The notes beneath the pieces are model-generated. The model did not search any database and was not told the DNA's origin. It was given only the letters and a program-made list of their open reading frames with translations. DNA of 46,179 nucleotides from a virus: positions 1 to 46,179 of the IMG/VR virus record IMGVR_UViG_3300038468_000020; one strand, given 5' to 3'. Positions 23,055-30,557 of this stretch are shown in pieces. Position numbers and translations under genes: made by a program. The first letter of the stretch is position 1. Each line of letters begins with the position of its first letter.

Positions 23055-24367
23055 TCCGGCCCATCTTCGCATTCCTCGCCGTTTTTGCCCTGTCCTGGTC
23101 GGCCGCCGCGCAGTGCTGGGACCAATCCGGGGCGGGGTTGTGCGGGGATTGGTGCGGCGACAACAACGCTGCCGGCTACGACATCACCAACATTGACGAC
23201 ATCTACGACTCCGCAGCGCAAAGCAGCGATGTCGCCTGCACCCCGACGCCGGTTTGGTCGGGCGGGTGCGTGCCGTTCGCGGGCGTGGGCGCGGCGAATA
23301 ATGCCGGCGGGCCGGTGTGCGCCATTCCGCCGAGCGGGAACAATCAGCTCACCGGCGTAACGTGCGGCGCGGTTGCCGAGGGCACGACGGTCACGTTGAC
23401 GGTAATCGATTTGACCTGCGCGGTCACCACCGTGGTCCTGACGGAGGGCGACGGGACGGGGGGCACCTTCTCCTGCAATGGCGGCGGGTGTACTGACGCC
23501 GGGTGCATTGCGAACCTGTCTGCCGTGGCTGAGGCGGCGGAGGCGGCGGGGAAATTCGGCAGCACCTACACGGCGGCCTCCGAGACGATGAATTTTTATC
23601 TCGTCCCCGGGACCTCGGTTTGGGTCAGCGCTGTGTCGAGCGACACCGATATTGCGATCGCACAGGGCAACGACGGGCAGGTGATGGTGCCGCCGGGGAC
23701 TGCGGCGTTGCCAGCCTTTGTCTATCCAGGCGATCCCGACAGCGGGTGGTATTGGTATGGCAGTAACGCCTGGGGCTGGTCCGGTGGCGGCGTGATCCGA
23801 TATATTTTCTCGACCGGCGGGATCAGCGTGGGGGCGCTGCCTGTCTATTCGTCCGGCGGCATACTCTCGCTCGGCTCGGCGACAGCCGTGACCACAAGCC
23901 ATAGCCTGGCCAACGGCTCCGTCGGGATGCTCTTGGATTTAGAGATCGACGGCAATGACCTTTGGGTCGATAGCGCCAAAGGCGCGGGCGGCCATATGTC
24001 AAGCATCACCGAAAGCGTCACCTTTGCCAACGACGCCAGCAAGGCCACGGTCGGCAGCATCCTGCCGGACGGCGCTTTCATCTTCGGGGTGTCGGGGCGC
24101 GTGACGACCTTGCTCGCCGGCTGTACCTCGGTCAACGTCGGCGACGGGGTTGACCCGGACCTGTTCAAGGCCGGGCTCGCACTCGCCGCCGGCTCGACGT
24201 TTACCAACGCGGACGCAACGGCGGCATTCACGACCATTTCGGGCGGGTTCGCACCGCGCATCGCTGCCGGCGAGATCACCGTCACGGCAGTCGGCGGCAA
24301 CTGCACCGCGGGCGTTGTCGCGCTTACGGTGCATTACCTCGATGTGACCGCGGCGACGAGCAATTAA
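23051..24367 (+). CDS. Secreted hypothetical protein 3 with phage structural-type C-terminus
   Basis: A 438-residue protein. The signal peptide is IRPIFAFLAVFALSWSAAAQ (cleavage after AAA near residue 20). The early mature part is cysteine-rich (QCWDQSGAGLCGDWCGDN, GGCVPF, FSCNGGGCTDAGC). The last 110 residues (ITESVTFAND, then ILPDGAFIFGVSGRVTTLL, then VNVGDGVDPDLF) look like the C-terminal domain of phage structural or fiber-like proteins. Two cysteines there (AGCTSV and GNCTAG) sit where I recall ordinary residues in relatives. A secreted version of a virion domain is unusual. The next start shares its stop (TAATG). Confidence 0.72.
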   Translation: MIRPIFAFLAVFALSWSAAAQCWDQSGAGLCGDWCGDNNAAGYDITNIDDIYDSAAQSSDVACTPTPVWSGGCVPFAGVGAANNAGGPVCAIPPSGNNQLTGVTCGAVAEGTTVTLTVIDLTCAVTTVVLTEGDGTGGTFSCNGGGCTDAGCIANLSAVAEAAEAAGKFGSTYTAASETMNFYLVPGTSVWVSAVSSDTDIAIAQGNDGQVMVPPGTAALPAFVYPGDPDSGWYWYGSNAWGWSGGGVIRYIFSTGGISVGALPVYSSGGILSLGSATAVTTSHSLANGSVGMLLDLEIDGNDLWVDSAKGAGGHMSSITESVTFANDASKATVGSILPDGAFIFGVSGRVTTLLAGCTSVNVGDGVDPDLFKAGLALAAGSTFTNADATAAFTTISGGFAPRIAAGEITVTAVGGNCTAGVVALTVHYLDVTAATSN

Positions 24368-24732
24368 TGCCAATCGCAGGAAAAGAGTCAAAAGCCATGA
24401 AAGTCTACCTGGCAATGGGAGCGCTTCTGCTCGCGTCGGTCGCGGGCAACGCCTATCTGCTCTCAGGCGGCGAATACAAACAGGTCGAGGTCACGGGTGA
24501 GGTGACATCTGACGCCCTGCTCTCCGCCGCCACCCCCGCCTGCCGGGCTCAGGTCGCCGAGGTGCGGCCGGACGCTACCTGCGAGTGGCGCGTGGTTAAG
24601 AAATGGAACGGCACACAACTAGTGGCCTCCCCCGGTTGGTATTGCGGCGGGTCTTTCGTGCCCACTGTCACGCAGGCCTGTCTCGACGACGCCAAGGCAA
24701 TCATTGCGGGCGAAGGGCAGATGGAACCATGA
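24367..24732 (+). CDS. Membrane-anchored or secreted small protein
   Basis: A 121-residue protein. ATG 24367 overlaps the previous stop; ATG 24397 (MKVYLAMGALLLASVAGNAY) would begin exactly at the hydrophobic segment and is the better signal-peptide or anchor start, though it lacks a close ribosome site. The exposed part holds four cysteines (PACRAQV, TCEWRV, WYCGGSF, QACLDD), suggesting two disulfides. It joins the secreted run to the lysis genes with an ATGA overlap. Function unknown; an entry-exclusion or lysis role is possible. Confidence 0.68.
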   Translation: MPIAGKESKAMKVYLAMGALLLASVAGNAYLLSGGEYKQVEVTGEVTSDALLSAATPACRAQVAEVRPDATCEWRVVKKWNGTQLVASPGWYCGGSFVPTVTQACLDDAKAIIAGEGQMEP

Positions 24733-25088
24733 CACCCGAGGAATGGACACGGCTTGAGGCAATGGTCGCCTCGCACAGCCCGGCGCCGGCCTGGGTATCA
24801 TGGGCCAAAGGCCTCGCCGCCGCGGTCGTGGTGGCGGGCGCTCTGCTCGCGGCGGCCGGGGTTCTCTTTGTGACCAGGACCGATGCCGACGCGGCGCACA
24901 CGACAATCCTCAAGGATCACGATGCCGACATAGCCCCGATCGTCCAAACCATGCACGAGGTCGCCACCGACTCCAAGCTACTCGGCCAGCGCCTCGGCCA
25001 GACCGAGGAGCGGGTGCGCGAGCTTCGAGAGGCATTCGACCGACGACGACGGCCGGCGCCCGAACCGGACCCGGGGTCCGGTCCATGA
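24729..25088 (+). CDS. Membrane protein with coiled coil, spanin- or holin-like
   Basis: A 119-residue protein with one or two N-terminal membrane spans (about 24-50, WAKGLAAAVVVAGALLAAAGVLF), then a helical, charged periplasmic-type stretch (about 60-105, TMHEVATDSKLLGQRLGQTE) and a proline-rich end. Anchor plus coil is the shape of an inner-membrane spanin, or of a membrane accessory to endolysin. It precedes the amidase. The topology is inferred. Confidence 0.66.
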   Translation: MTPEEWTRLEAMVASHSPAPAWVSWAKGLAAAVVVAGALLAAAGVLFVTRTDADAAHTTILKDHDADIAPIVQTMHEVATDSKLLGQRLGQTEERVRELREAFDRRRRPAPEPDPGSGP

Positions 25089-25195
25089 TGCGCTACGGAC
25101 CCTGCCACGCCGCCGCGGTCGGCGCTGCTGCCGGGGTGCTCGCCCGCTGGCTGTGGCCCTGGGCTGCGTGGCTCTATGAGAGGGCGAGACCATGA
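25085..25195 (+). CDS. Tiny membrane peptide in the lysis cassette
   Basis: A 36-residue peptide, MMRYGPCHAAAVGAAAGVLA and then RWLWPWAAWLYERARP, fitting neatly between two genes: its ATG overlaps the upstream TGA and its TGA overlaps the amidase ATG. The alanine/glycine/tryptophan core could be a short membrane span. The double ATGA coupling supports it being translated. It may be a holin modulator or an unrelated leader; no family is known. Confidence 0.55.
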   Translation: MMRYGPCHAAAVGAAAGVLARWLWPWAAWLYERARP

Positions 25196-25779
25196 AACCT
25201 CTCGTCTGTGGAATTGCCGCCGGGCACGGCGGCGAAGACGGGGGCGCCGTGTCGGGCGACCTCGTCGAGTCCGATCTCAACCTCGCGCTGGCCAACGCAA
25301 TCGTGACAATCCCTTCTGGGCCGCACCTCGTCTTTGAGATGATTCGCCTGCGCGACGACGATCTACCGCTCGACGTTCGCAACAGCATGGCCAAGCAGCT
25401 AGGGTGCGATTTCGTGGTCGAGCTGCACCACAACAGCCTGTCAGTCAACCAAGCGGCGCATGGCGCGCTGATCTTCTGGTATCGCGGCTCGGGCAAGGCT
25501 GGCTCTCTCGCCGACAAGATCGCAGCGGCCATGCCCAAGGCCCTGCAGCCGGCACGCGCGGTGCGCATCGGGCCAGTGACCGGCGGCGACTCCGACGACT
25601 ACCCGCGCGCCCGCCACGTCCTCGAGTCCTACTCGGCGCCGTGCCTGGTGGTCGAAGTGGCCTACTTGTCAAACGTGAGCGATCGGGAGTACCTTCGCAA
25701 GCCAACGTCTACCGCCGAGGTGGCGGCAAGCATTCACGCGGGGCTGATGCAGGCGCCCGCTGTCTGGAGTATCCGATGA
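25192..25779 (+). CDS. Endolysin, N-acetylmuramoyl-L-alanine amidase (Amidase_3)
   Basis: A 195-residue zinc amidase that cuts the bond between N-acetylmuramic acid and L-alanine in peptidoglycan. The order AAGHGGEDGGAVSG (H12), VESDLNLALA (E26), VVELHHNS (H79/H80) and VVEVAYLSN (catalytic E155) is the complete Amidase_3 active site. It has no signal peptide and no separate wall-binding domain, so holin-dependent release is expected, as in Gram-negative phages. It is translated with its neighbours via ATGA overlaps. Confidence 0.93.
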   Translation: MKPLVCGIAAGHGGEDGGAVSGDLVESDLNLALANAIVTIPSGPHLVFEMIRLRDDDLPLDVRNSMAKQLGCDFVVELHHNSLSVNQAAHGALIFWYRGSGKAGSLADKIAAAMPKALQPARAVRIGPVTGGDSDDYPRARHVLESYSAPCLVVEVAYLSNVSDREYLRKPTSTAEVAASIHAGLMQAPAVWSIR

Positions 25780-26063
25780 CTGACGTTTCCCATACACCCG
25801 TCGAGACTCCGATCACGGCGCCCGCCGTCGAGCCCATCCCTCACGACGGGTGGGGCTCACGAAAGGTGATCATCGGCTGCGCCGTCGTCGGCCTGATGAT
25901 CGGCCTGCCGTTCGCGTGCCTCCTGCTTACCGCGCCGGGGGCCACGGCCCCGATCGCCACCTTCGATCAGGTGACCTCGTTCTGGCAGCTCGCGGTGCCG
26001 AGTGTTTTGGTGCCGTTGTTCGCGGCGCTCGGCTACGACAAGCGGCTTGAGGCGGGGCGGTGA
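25776..26063 (+). CDS. Holin-like two-span membrane protein
   Basis: A 95-residue protein with two hydrophobic segments, KVIIGCAVVGLMIGLPFACL (about 30-50) and FWQLAVPSVLVPLFAALGY (about 69-87), and a short charged tail (DKRLEAGR). Two spans with both ends inside fits a class II-like holin that would open the inner membrane for the amidase encoded just upstream. Start ATG overlaps the amidase stop. Other small membrane proteins nearby could play the same part, so the assignment is moderate. Confidence 0.66.
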   Translation: MTDVSHTPVETPITAPAVEPIPHDGWGSRKVIIGCAVVGLMIGLPFACLLLTAPGATAPIATFDQVTSFWQLAVPSVLVPLFAALGYDKRLEAGR

Positions 26064-26470
26064 GCGCCGGTGTCCTCGCAAAGCTCCGCCAGCTCCCCGC
26101 ATGGGCAAAGGTCACCGCTGCCGTCGTGGTCCTGGCCGGCGTGGCTTTCGCGGCTTGGCTCGTCTATGGCCCTGCTGTCGGCGGGGCAACGGCGGTCGTC
26201 GGGGCAATCCTCGGCGCCTTCGGCCTTGGGAAGAAACGTGACAGCGACCTCGGCCTTGCCGTCGATCTCGCCGTCGAGCGCGCTGAGCGCGCCGAGCGGG
26301 ACGCTGAGACTGCGCGCCGTGGCGCATCCGCCCGAGCTCGTGCGGTGGTTTCGGATCGCGTGCGTGAGGCTCAGGCGCGGGTGGACGCTGACGGCCGTAG
26401 CGACCGCGATGTGCTCGATGCCCTCACAGCTCCGCGCCGAAGAGCCGGAGACGACGACCCTGCTCCCTGA
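26060..26470 (+). CDS. Membrane protein with charged tail, inner-membrane spanin candidate
   Basis: A 136-residue protein. Residues 13-56 hold one or two membrane spans (VTAAVVVLAGVAFAAWLVYG and VGGATAVVGAILGAFGLG). Residues 62-115 form a long arginine/glutamate helix (AVERAERAERDAETARR), the form expected for an inner-membrane spanin or a holin accessory. A second reading frame (26340-26876) overlaps its last 131 bases, recalling Rz/Rz1. GTG start overlaps the holin stop. Confidence 0.63.
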   Translation: MSAGVLAKLRQLPAWAKVTAAVVVLAGVAFAAWLVYGPAVGGATAVVGAILGAFGLGKKRDSDLGLAVDLAVERAERAERDAETARRGASARARAVVSDRVREAQARVDADGRSDRDVLDALTAPRRRAGDDDPAP

Positions 26471-26876
26471 CCTCCGGCTGATGGAACCGGGCTTGCCGTA
26501 CCCGTGCGAAGTCGGCGCGGACGGCGCGCTGATGGAGGCGTCCGACGGGGCGACTTGCGACCCTCACGAGCCCGGCGCGCGGTTGCTGCCTCGCCTGCGG
26601 TGGCTCGCGGTCAAACGCCAGCTTCTCGATTGCCTGGCGTATCGTGGGCTCTGCCGAGATGCGCTCGGCGAGAGCGACCGCGTGTGGCGCGTGGTGACCA
26701 GGGCCTCACTTGCTGCACAGGCGGCGCGGTTGTCGGTGGACCAGATTCAGGCGGTGCAAGCCGAGTCGACCGACTGGCCGGCATGGCGCGCCTACGTCTG
26801 GATCGTGGCGGTCGGGATCGGGTTGTTTTTTGTCGGCGCTGGGGCGGGCGCAATCGTCGCGTTGGTGTCGGGGTGA
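26340..26876 (+). CDS. Signal-peptide protein with C-terminal span, overlapping lysis gene
   Basis: A 178-residue reading frame in the +1 frame relative to the previous gene, sharing 131 bp with it. GTG 26340 is the most likely start because it places a signal-like segment (WTLTAVATAMCSMPSQLRAE) at the N-terminus; ATG 26410 is an alternative. The body carries five cysteines, mostly paired (PYPCEVG, ATCDPHE, LDCLAYRGLC), and the last 25 residues are a membrane span (YVWIVAVGIGLFFVGAGAGA). The overlap suggests an outer spanin-type partner, but a C-terminal span is not normal for one. Exact start uncertain. Confidence 0.58.
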   Translation: MRWFRIACVRLRRGWTLTAVATAMCSMPSQLRAEEPETTTLLPDLRLMEPGLPYPCEVGADGALMEASDGATCDPHEPGARLLPRLRWLAVKRQLLDCLAYRGLCRDALGESDRVWRVVTRASLAAQAARLSVDQIQAVQAESTDWPAWRAYVWIVAVGIGLFFVGAGAGAIVALVSG

Positions 26877-26879
26877 TCC

Positions 26880-27605
26880 ATGGCCTATGAGCAGATCAGG
26901 ATGGCTCGGCAAAAGGTGCTGTATGACAACACCAACGCAGCGACGCCGCTGACGGCTCAACTCGTGCTCGCGGGCGCAAAGGTCACACCGGCTAGCGCGA
27001 CGATCACGATCTACCGAAAAGGTGTGTCGACTGCGCTGGTATCAGCGGCGTCGATGACCGTGTCGGGAACGCTGATGACATATTCGGTTGACACCACAAC
27101 CGAGGCGAGTTGGCCGATCGAAACTGGATACCGAGCCGTTTTGGCGGTTACGGTTGGGTCAGGTGAATCCGCAGTCGTTCACCAAATGCACCTGATTTTT
27201 GACATCGTGCGCTACATGGTGCGGTGTCGCGTCACATGGGATCGATTGGTCGCGATTGATGACTCGATCGTCGGCTCACTCCACAACGGAGATGAAGACC
27301 TCTCGCCGTTGATCGAAGCGGTGCGCGACATGGCGCAAGCGGCGCTTGAAGCGAAGATCGTCAACGGGAAGAAGATGGTCGAGAATTACATACTCGACAC
27401 GTCGGCAACCGACACGGCCGTCGCGTTTGGCGTGCTCGCTCAACACATGCTCAATAAGGGCATGATGGAGAAATATAAAATCTATCGCGATTATTTCGAG
27501 CGCACGCTAAACGACGTTCTAGCTACGCTTCGATTCGACACGGGGCAGAGCGGTGAGGAGTCGGCGACACCTGGCGGGATTCACGAGGTGACGTTCGTAA
27601 CATGA
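26880..27605 (+). CDS. Putative head-tail connector protein
   Basis: A 241-residue protein with a beta-rich N-terminal half (TPASATITIYRKGVS, about 20-110) and a helical C-terminal half (DLSPLIEAVRDMAQAALEAK, then EKYKIYRDYFERTLND). It is the first gene after the lysis cassette and begins the tail block, a position usual for head-tail joining proteins. The ribosome site is weak (GGGGTGATCC), so coupling to upstream translation is likely. The function is inferred from position only. Confidence 0.55.
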   Translation: MAYEQIRMARQKVLYDNTNAATPLTAQLVLAGAKVTPASATITIYRKGVSTALVSAASMTVSGTLMTYSVDTTTEASWPIETGYRAVLAVTVGSGESAVVHQMHLIFDIVRYMVRCRVTWDRLVAIDDSIVGSLHNGDEDLSPLIEAVRDMAQAALEAKIVNGKKMVENYILDTSATDTAVAFGVLAQHMLNKGMMEKYKIYRDYFERTLNDVLATLRFDTGQSGEESATPGGIHEVTFVT

Positions 27606-28384
27606 CGACGTTGCTAACAGAGGTGATCGGCGCCATCCTCGACAACTACGGCGACGTGGTCGAGGGCGGCAACGCCTACCGCGGATCAGGCACGGCGTAC
27701 AAGGGGATCCCCGGCACGCACTCCTGGCACGATTGGGTCAAGGACAACGGCACGGGGCTAGCGGTGACGACCGCGGCGCCGAGCACGACGTCGATCAAGC
27801 TCGCGGGGGTACCAGCGGCCAACGCCGCGACCATGATCCGAACGAGCGCCCCGCCGTTCTTCATCCTCACAACGATCGCGGCAGCCGGCGGAGTCACCGG
27901 CGCCGCGCGCAAGATTGCGTCTCACGACGGCACTTCGACTTTCGTGACCGCGGCGTTCCCCGGCAACGTCGCCAACGGGGACACCGTCTCGATCCTCGAA
28001 GGGTTCAAGCGATGCCCGGACGGCATCGATCTCGAGGGCGACGGCGACACCGAGGCAAAGGACGGATTCGATCGCCTGTTCCGCCTGACAATGCTCCCGG
28101 GCGAGCGGATGGCGTGGACGGGCAACGGCTCGGCCATGTACCGCACTACGCTTAACCTCGACCTCCGTATCCTGCGGCGCTCACGTCAACACCAGTGCGC
28201 CGAGTCCGCGCTGCAAAACGTCCAGCGGGTCGCCGAGGCGCTGTGTCGCGGCGAGCATCGCGGAAGCTACACGCAATCGCTCTTGCAGGCCGGGCCGCCG
28301 GTGTTGCTGAAAGACGACATCAACAAGGCAGTGGTCAGGCTGCCGCTAAATCTGGTATACCAGCTCGTCACGAGCTTTTTGTGA
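27602..28384 (+). CDS. Putative tail terminator or connector protein
   Basis: A 260-residue protein overlapping the previous gene (ATGA). The N-terminal helix (LLTEVIGAILDNYGDVV) and the C-terminal part (QSALQ-like helix, then LLKDDINKAVVRLPLNLVYQ) resemble the fold order of tail terminator proteins, which cap the tail and pair with the connector. The middle is a threonine-rich beta insertion (about 45-130). It sits just before the tail tube gene, where terminators belong. No motif is decisive. Confidence 0.52.
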   Translation: MTTLLTEVIGAILDNYGDVVEGGNAYRGSGTAYKGIPGTHSWHDWVKDNGTGLAVTTAAPSTTSIKLAGVPAANAATMIRTSAPPFFILTTIAAAGGVTGAARKIASHDGTSTFVTAAFPGNVANGDTVSILEGFKRCPDGIDLEGDGDTEAKDGFDRLFRLTMLPGERMAWTGNGSAMYRTTLNLDLRILRRSRQHQCAESALQNVQRVAEALCRGEHRGSYTQSLLQAGPPVLLKDDINKAVVRLPLNLVYQLVTSFL

Positions 28385-28391
28385 GGTCACC

Positions 28392-30074
28392 ATGAGCAGC
28401 TTCCTTGCGCGCACGTTTGAGAACAAGCAGGTCGGGTACGTCCCGCACACGTCCACCAGCGGTGAGACCTGGGCCAAGACGACCGAGGGGACCACGACCG
28501 GCGCGGGCAACGCGGGCGGCACCACGTTGGTCAACACCAGCGGCGACAGCGGCGCGGCCGACACGTACAACGGGCAGTATTGGATCGAGATCCTGAGCGG
28601 CACCTGCAAGGGCGAGGAGCGCCGCATCGTCGATGACGACGGCGCCGGCACCCTCACGGTCGAGACCGCGTTTTCGGCCCAGATCGCCGGCTCGGTGGAC
28701 TATGTGATCCGCAAGAGCCCCGAGCCCGTGGTTGTTGCGACGACGGGGGGGACGCTCTCGACCACGCAGATCAACATGGACGCGCGCAATGAGGACGACG
28801 ATTTCTGGAAGGGCTACTATCTCGTCCCGCTCTACGGCGCTTGCGCGGGCGAGGCGCCCAAGCTGATCTCGGCGTTCGACCAAACCGGCGGCGCGAGCGA
28901 GGGCCTGTTCACCTTCGCCGCTTTCGTTGGCACCCCCGTTGGCGGCGATGTCTTCCTGTTGCGCAAGTTCATCGACGTCGACCTCGACCCGGGCGCCTTC
29001 ACCCGCGCGTATCACGCGCGCCCCGGCGTGCGCCTGGGCCACACCCAGGGCGACGGCGTCGTCGGTGCCAAGGACGCGCCCGTCTCGTTCAACCTGCCCA
29101 TCCGCCCCAGCGGCACACTCGCCGCAGCCGACGCCAACGCCAACGCAGCCGAGGCGAGCGGTCTGATGCAGGCGATTGGGCTCGAGGAGGTGGTCCAGAA
29201 GTCCGTCACGGTGGGCGCCGGCAACGCAAGCGCGAGCGCTGTCAGCATCGCGACCGGCGACCGCGAGAACCTGGCGATCGGCGGGCTCGTCTGCTGGAAC
29301 AACAACTGGCGCCGCATCACGTCGCTGGCGGACGGTGGCGCTGGCGTCGATACGATGAACGTCAGCCCGGCATTCCCGCTCGTCCCGCCCGCGGCCGACG
29401 TGATCTACGCGGCCCGCATGTACAAAAAGAGCACGACCCCCGGCAACCTGCTCGGCGCCTGCATCGAAGTCGAGGTCGACGGCGTGCGCCACACGCTCAC
29501 GGGCTGCAAGGGCAACGCATCGTTGGCCAATGCGGGTCACGCCGATCTCGCCTTCTCTCTCCAAGCCGATCACTGGATCAAGGATCCGAGCACCGCGGCC
29601 TACAACGCGGGCGCGGCCTACTCGACGATCCCGCCGGTGCTCGCGCACGACTGCGAGTTCTACCTCGACACCACGGCGACCGGGATGGCTGGCTTTACCG
29701 CCACGCCCGGGACCAAGGTGGCGGCCAAGAAGATCCCGGGCTCGGTCGGGATCAACGGTCGCGCCGGCTTCGAAGTCACGGGCTACGCGGCAAGCGCGAC
29801 GTTCGACGAGCTGTTGAACGCCGCAGTCGACACGCTGCCGCAAGAGCTGAAGTTCACGGCGCGCACGGCCAAGGCACTGCTCGCGGTCTTCGGCTCGGCC
29901 GGCGACATCTTCGCGGTGACGATCCCGGTGGCGCGCATGGTCGCGCAGCCGGCAACCAAGAACGCCGACGGCATGATCGCCGCGCCGAACGTTCTTGCGG
30001 CACATGATGCCGGCACCGCTTTGAACAACACCACCTACGAGCGAGTCCCCGACTTCGCGTTTCATATCAGCTAG
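28392..30074 (+). CDS. Putative major tail tube protein
   Basis: A 560-residue beta-rich protein with ATG 28392. It lies immediately before the G/GT frameshift pair, the normal place of the tail tube. The sequence contains at least one extra beta domain (about 20-110, TYNGQYWIEILSGTCKGEER) and a central region with PGVRLGHTQGDGVVGAKD and VSFNLPIRPSG that recalls tail tube repeats. At 560 residues it is longer than usual tube proteins, probably because of decorating domains. A frame on the opposite strand spans it but is only a GC-driven shadow. Confidence 0.7.
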   Translation: MSSFLARTFENKQVGYVPHTSTSGETWAKTTEGTTTGAGNAGGTTLVNTSGDSGAADTYNGQYWIEILSGTCKGEERRIVDDDGAGTLTVETAFSAQIAGSVDYVIRKSPEPVVVATTGGTLSTTQINMDARNEDDDFWKGYYLVPLYGACAGEAPKLISAFDQTGGASEGLFTFAAFVGTPVGGDVFLLRKFIDVDLDPGAFTRAYHARPGVRLGHTQGDGVVGAKDAPVSFNLPIRPSGTLAAADANANAAEASGLMQAIGLEEVVQKSVTVGAGNASASAVSIATGDRENLAIGGLVCWNNNWRRITSLADGGAGVDTMNVSPAFPLVPPAADVIYAARMYKKSTTPGNLLGACIEVEVDGVRHTLTGCKGNASLANAGHADLAFSLQADHWIKDPSTAAYNAGAAYSTIPPVLAHDCEFYLDTTATGMAGFTATPGTKVAAKKIPGSVGINGRAGFEVTGYAASATFDELLNAAVDTLPQELKFTARTAKALLAVFGSAGDIFAVTIPVARMVAQPATKNADGMIAAPNVLAAHDAGTALNNTTYERVPDFAFHIS

Positions 30075-30083
30075 GAGGTTCCC

Positions 30084-30557
30084 GTGCTCAAGCCCGTCAG
30101 TATCACGACCACGGCGGCGGTAGCGTGGCCGCTCGACCCCGCCTTTGACGCCACCCAAGCCGAGCGCGAGGCGTGCGCGGCCAAGATGGTCGACGACGTC
30201 GGAGCCTGGAAGCAGTTGAAGGTCAAGGCCGGTGAGCAACCGACCGTCTTCACGATCGGTGTGATCCCGGCTTCGACGCTGACGCTCTACGAGGACCAGT
30301 GCGGCCCGCGCACGTCGCGCATGCTCTACTGGCTGTGCTTCAAGCGCGGAATCCAGGGGCTCGCTGGCTATCCGCCGGCCTGGCTCTATAACGAAAAGGA
30401 GATCCCGATGGTCGACCCCGGCAATGGGATGCCCAAACACGTCAGCGCCGCGTGGCTCGAACAGCACTTCAACGGCCAGCTTCGCGAGTGCGGGGTTTTC
30501 ATCGGGACCGTGATCTACCGCTGGCAAGACCTCGCCGGGGGCGACGTAAAAAACTAA
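30084..30557 (+). CDS. Tail assembly chaperone G
   Basis: A 157-residue protein from GTG 30084 behind the strong CTAGGAGGTTCCC. It is alpha-rich and lies exactly between tail tube and tape measure, the place of the chaperone pair that guides tape-measure assembly in siphoviruses. It ends DLAGGDVKN at TAA 30555, and the last codons form the slippery sequence A AAA AAC. Most ribosomes should stop here; a minority would shift and make the longer GT form. The assignment rests on location plus the frameshift signal, which is very strong evidence together. Confidence 0.85.
   Translation: MLKPVSITTTAAVAWPLDPAFDATQAEREACAAKMVDDVGAWKQLKVKAGEQPTVFTIGVIPASTLTLYEDQCGPRTSRMLYWLCFKRGIQGLAGYPPAWLYNEKEIPMVDPGNGMPKHVSAAWLEQHFNGQLRECGVFIGTVIYRWQDLAGGDVKN

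Noticed and set aside
28368-30527. 719-codon open frame on the minus strand
   Set aside because: It lies antisense to the tail tube and chaperone genes. GC-rich third positions make long antisense frames common. The protein is full of R, G, V and H without any recognisable fold, and the plus-strand genes have ribosome sites and order.
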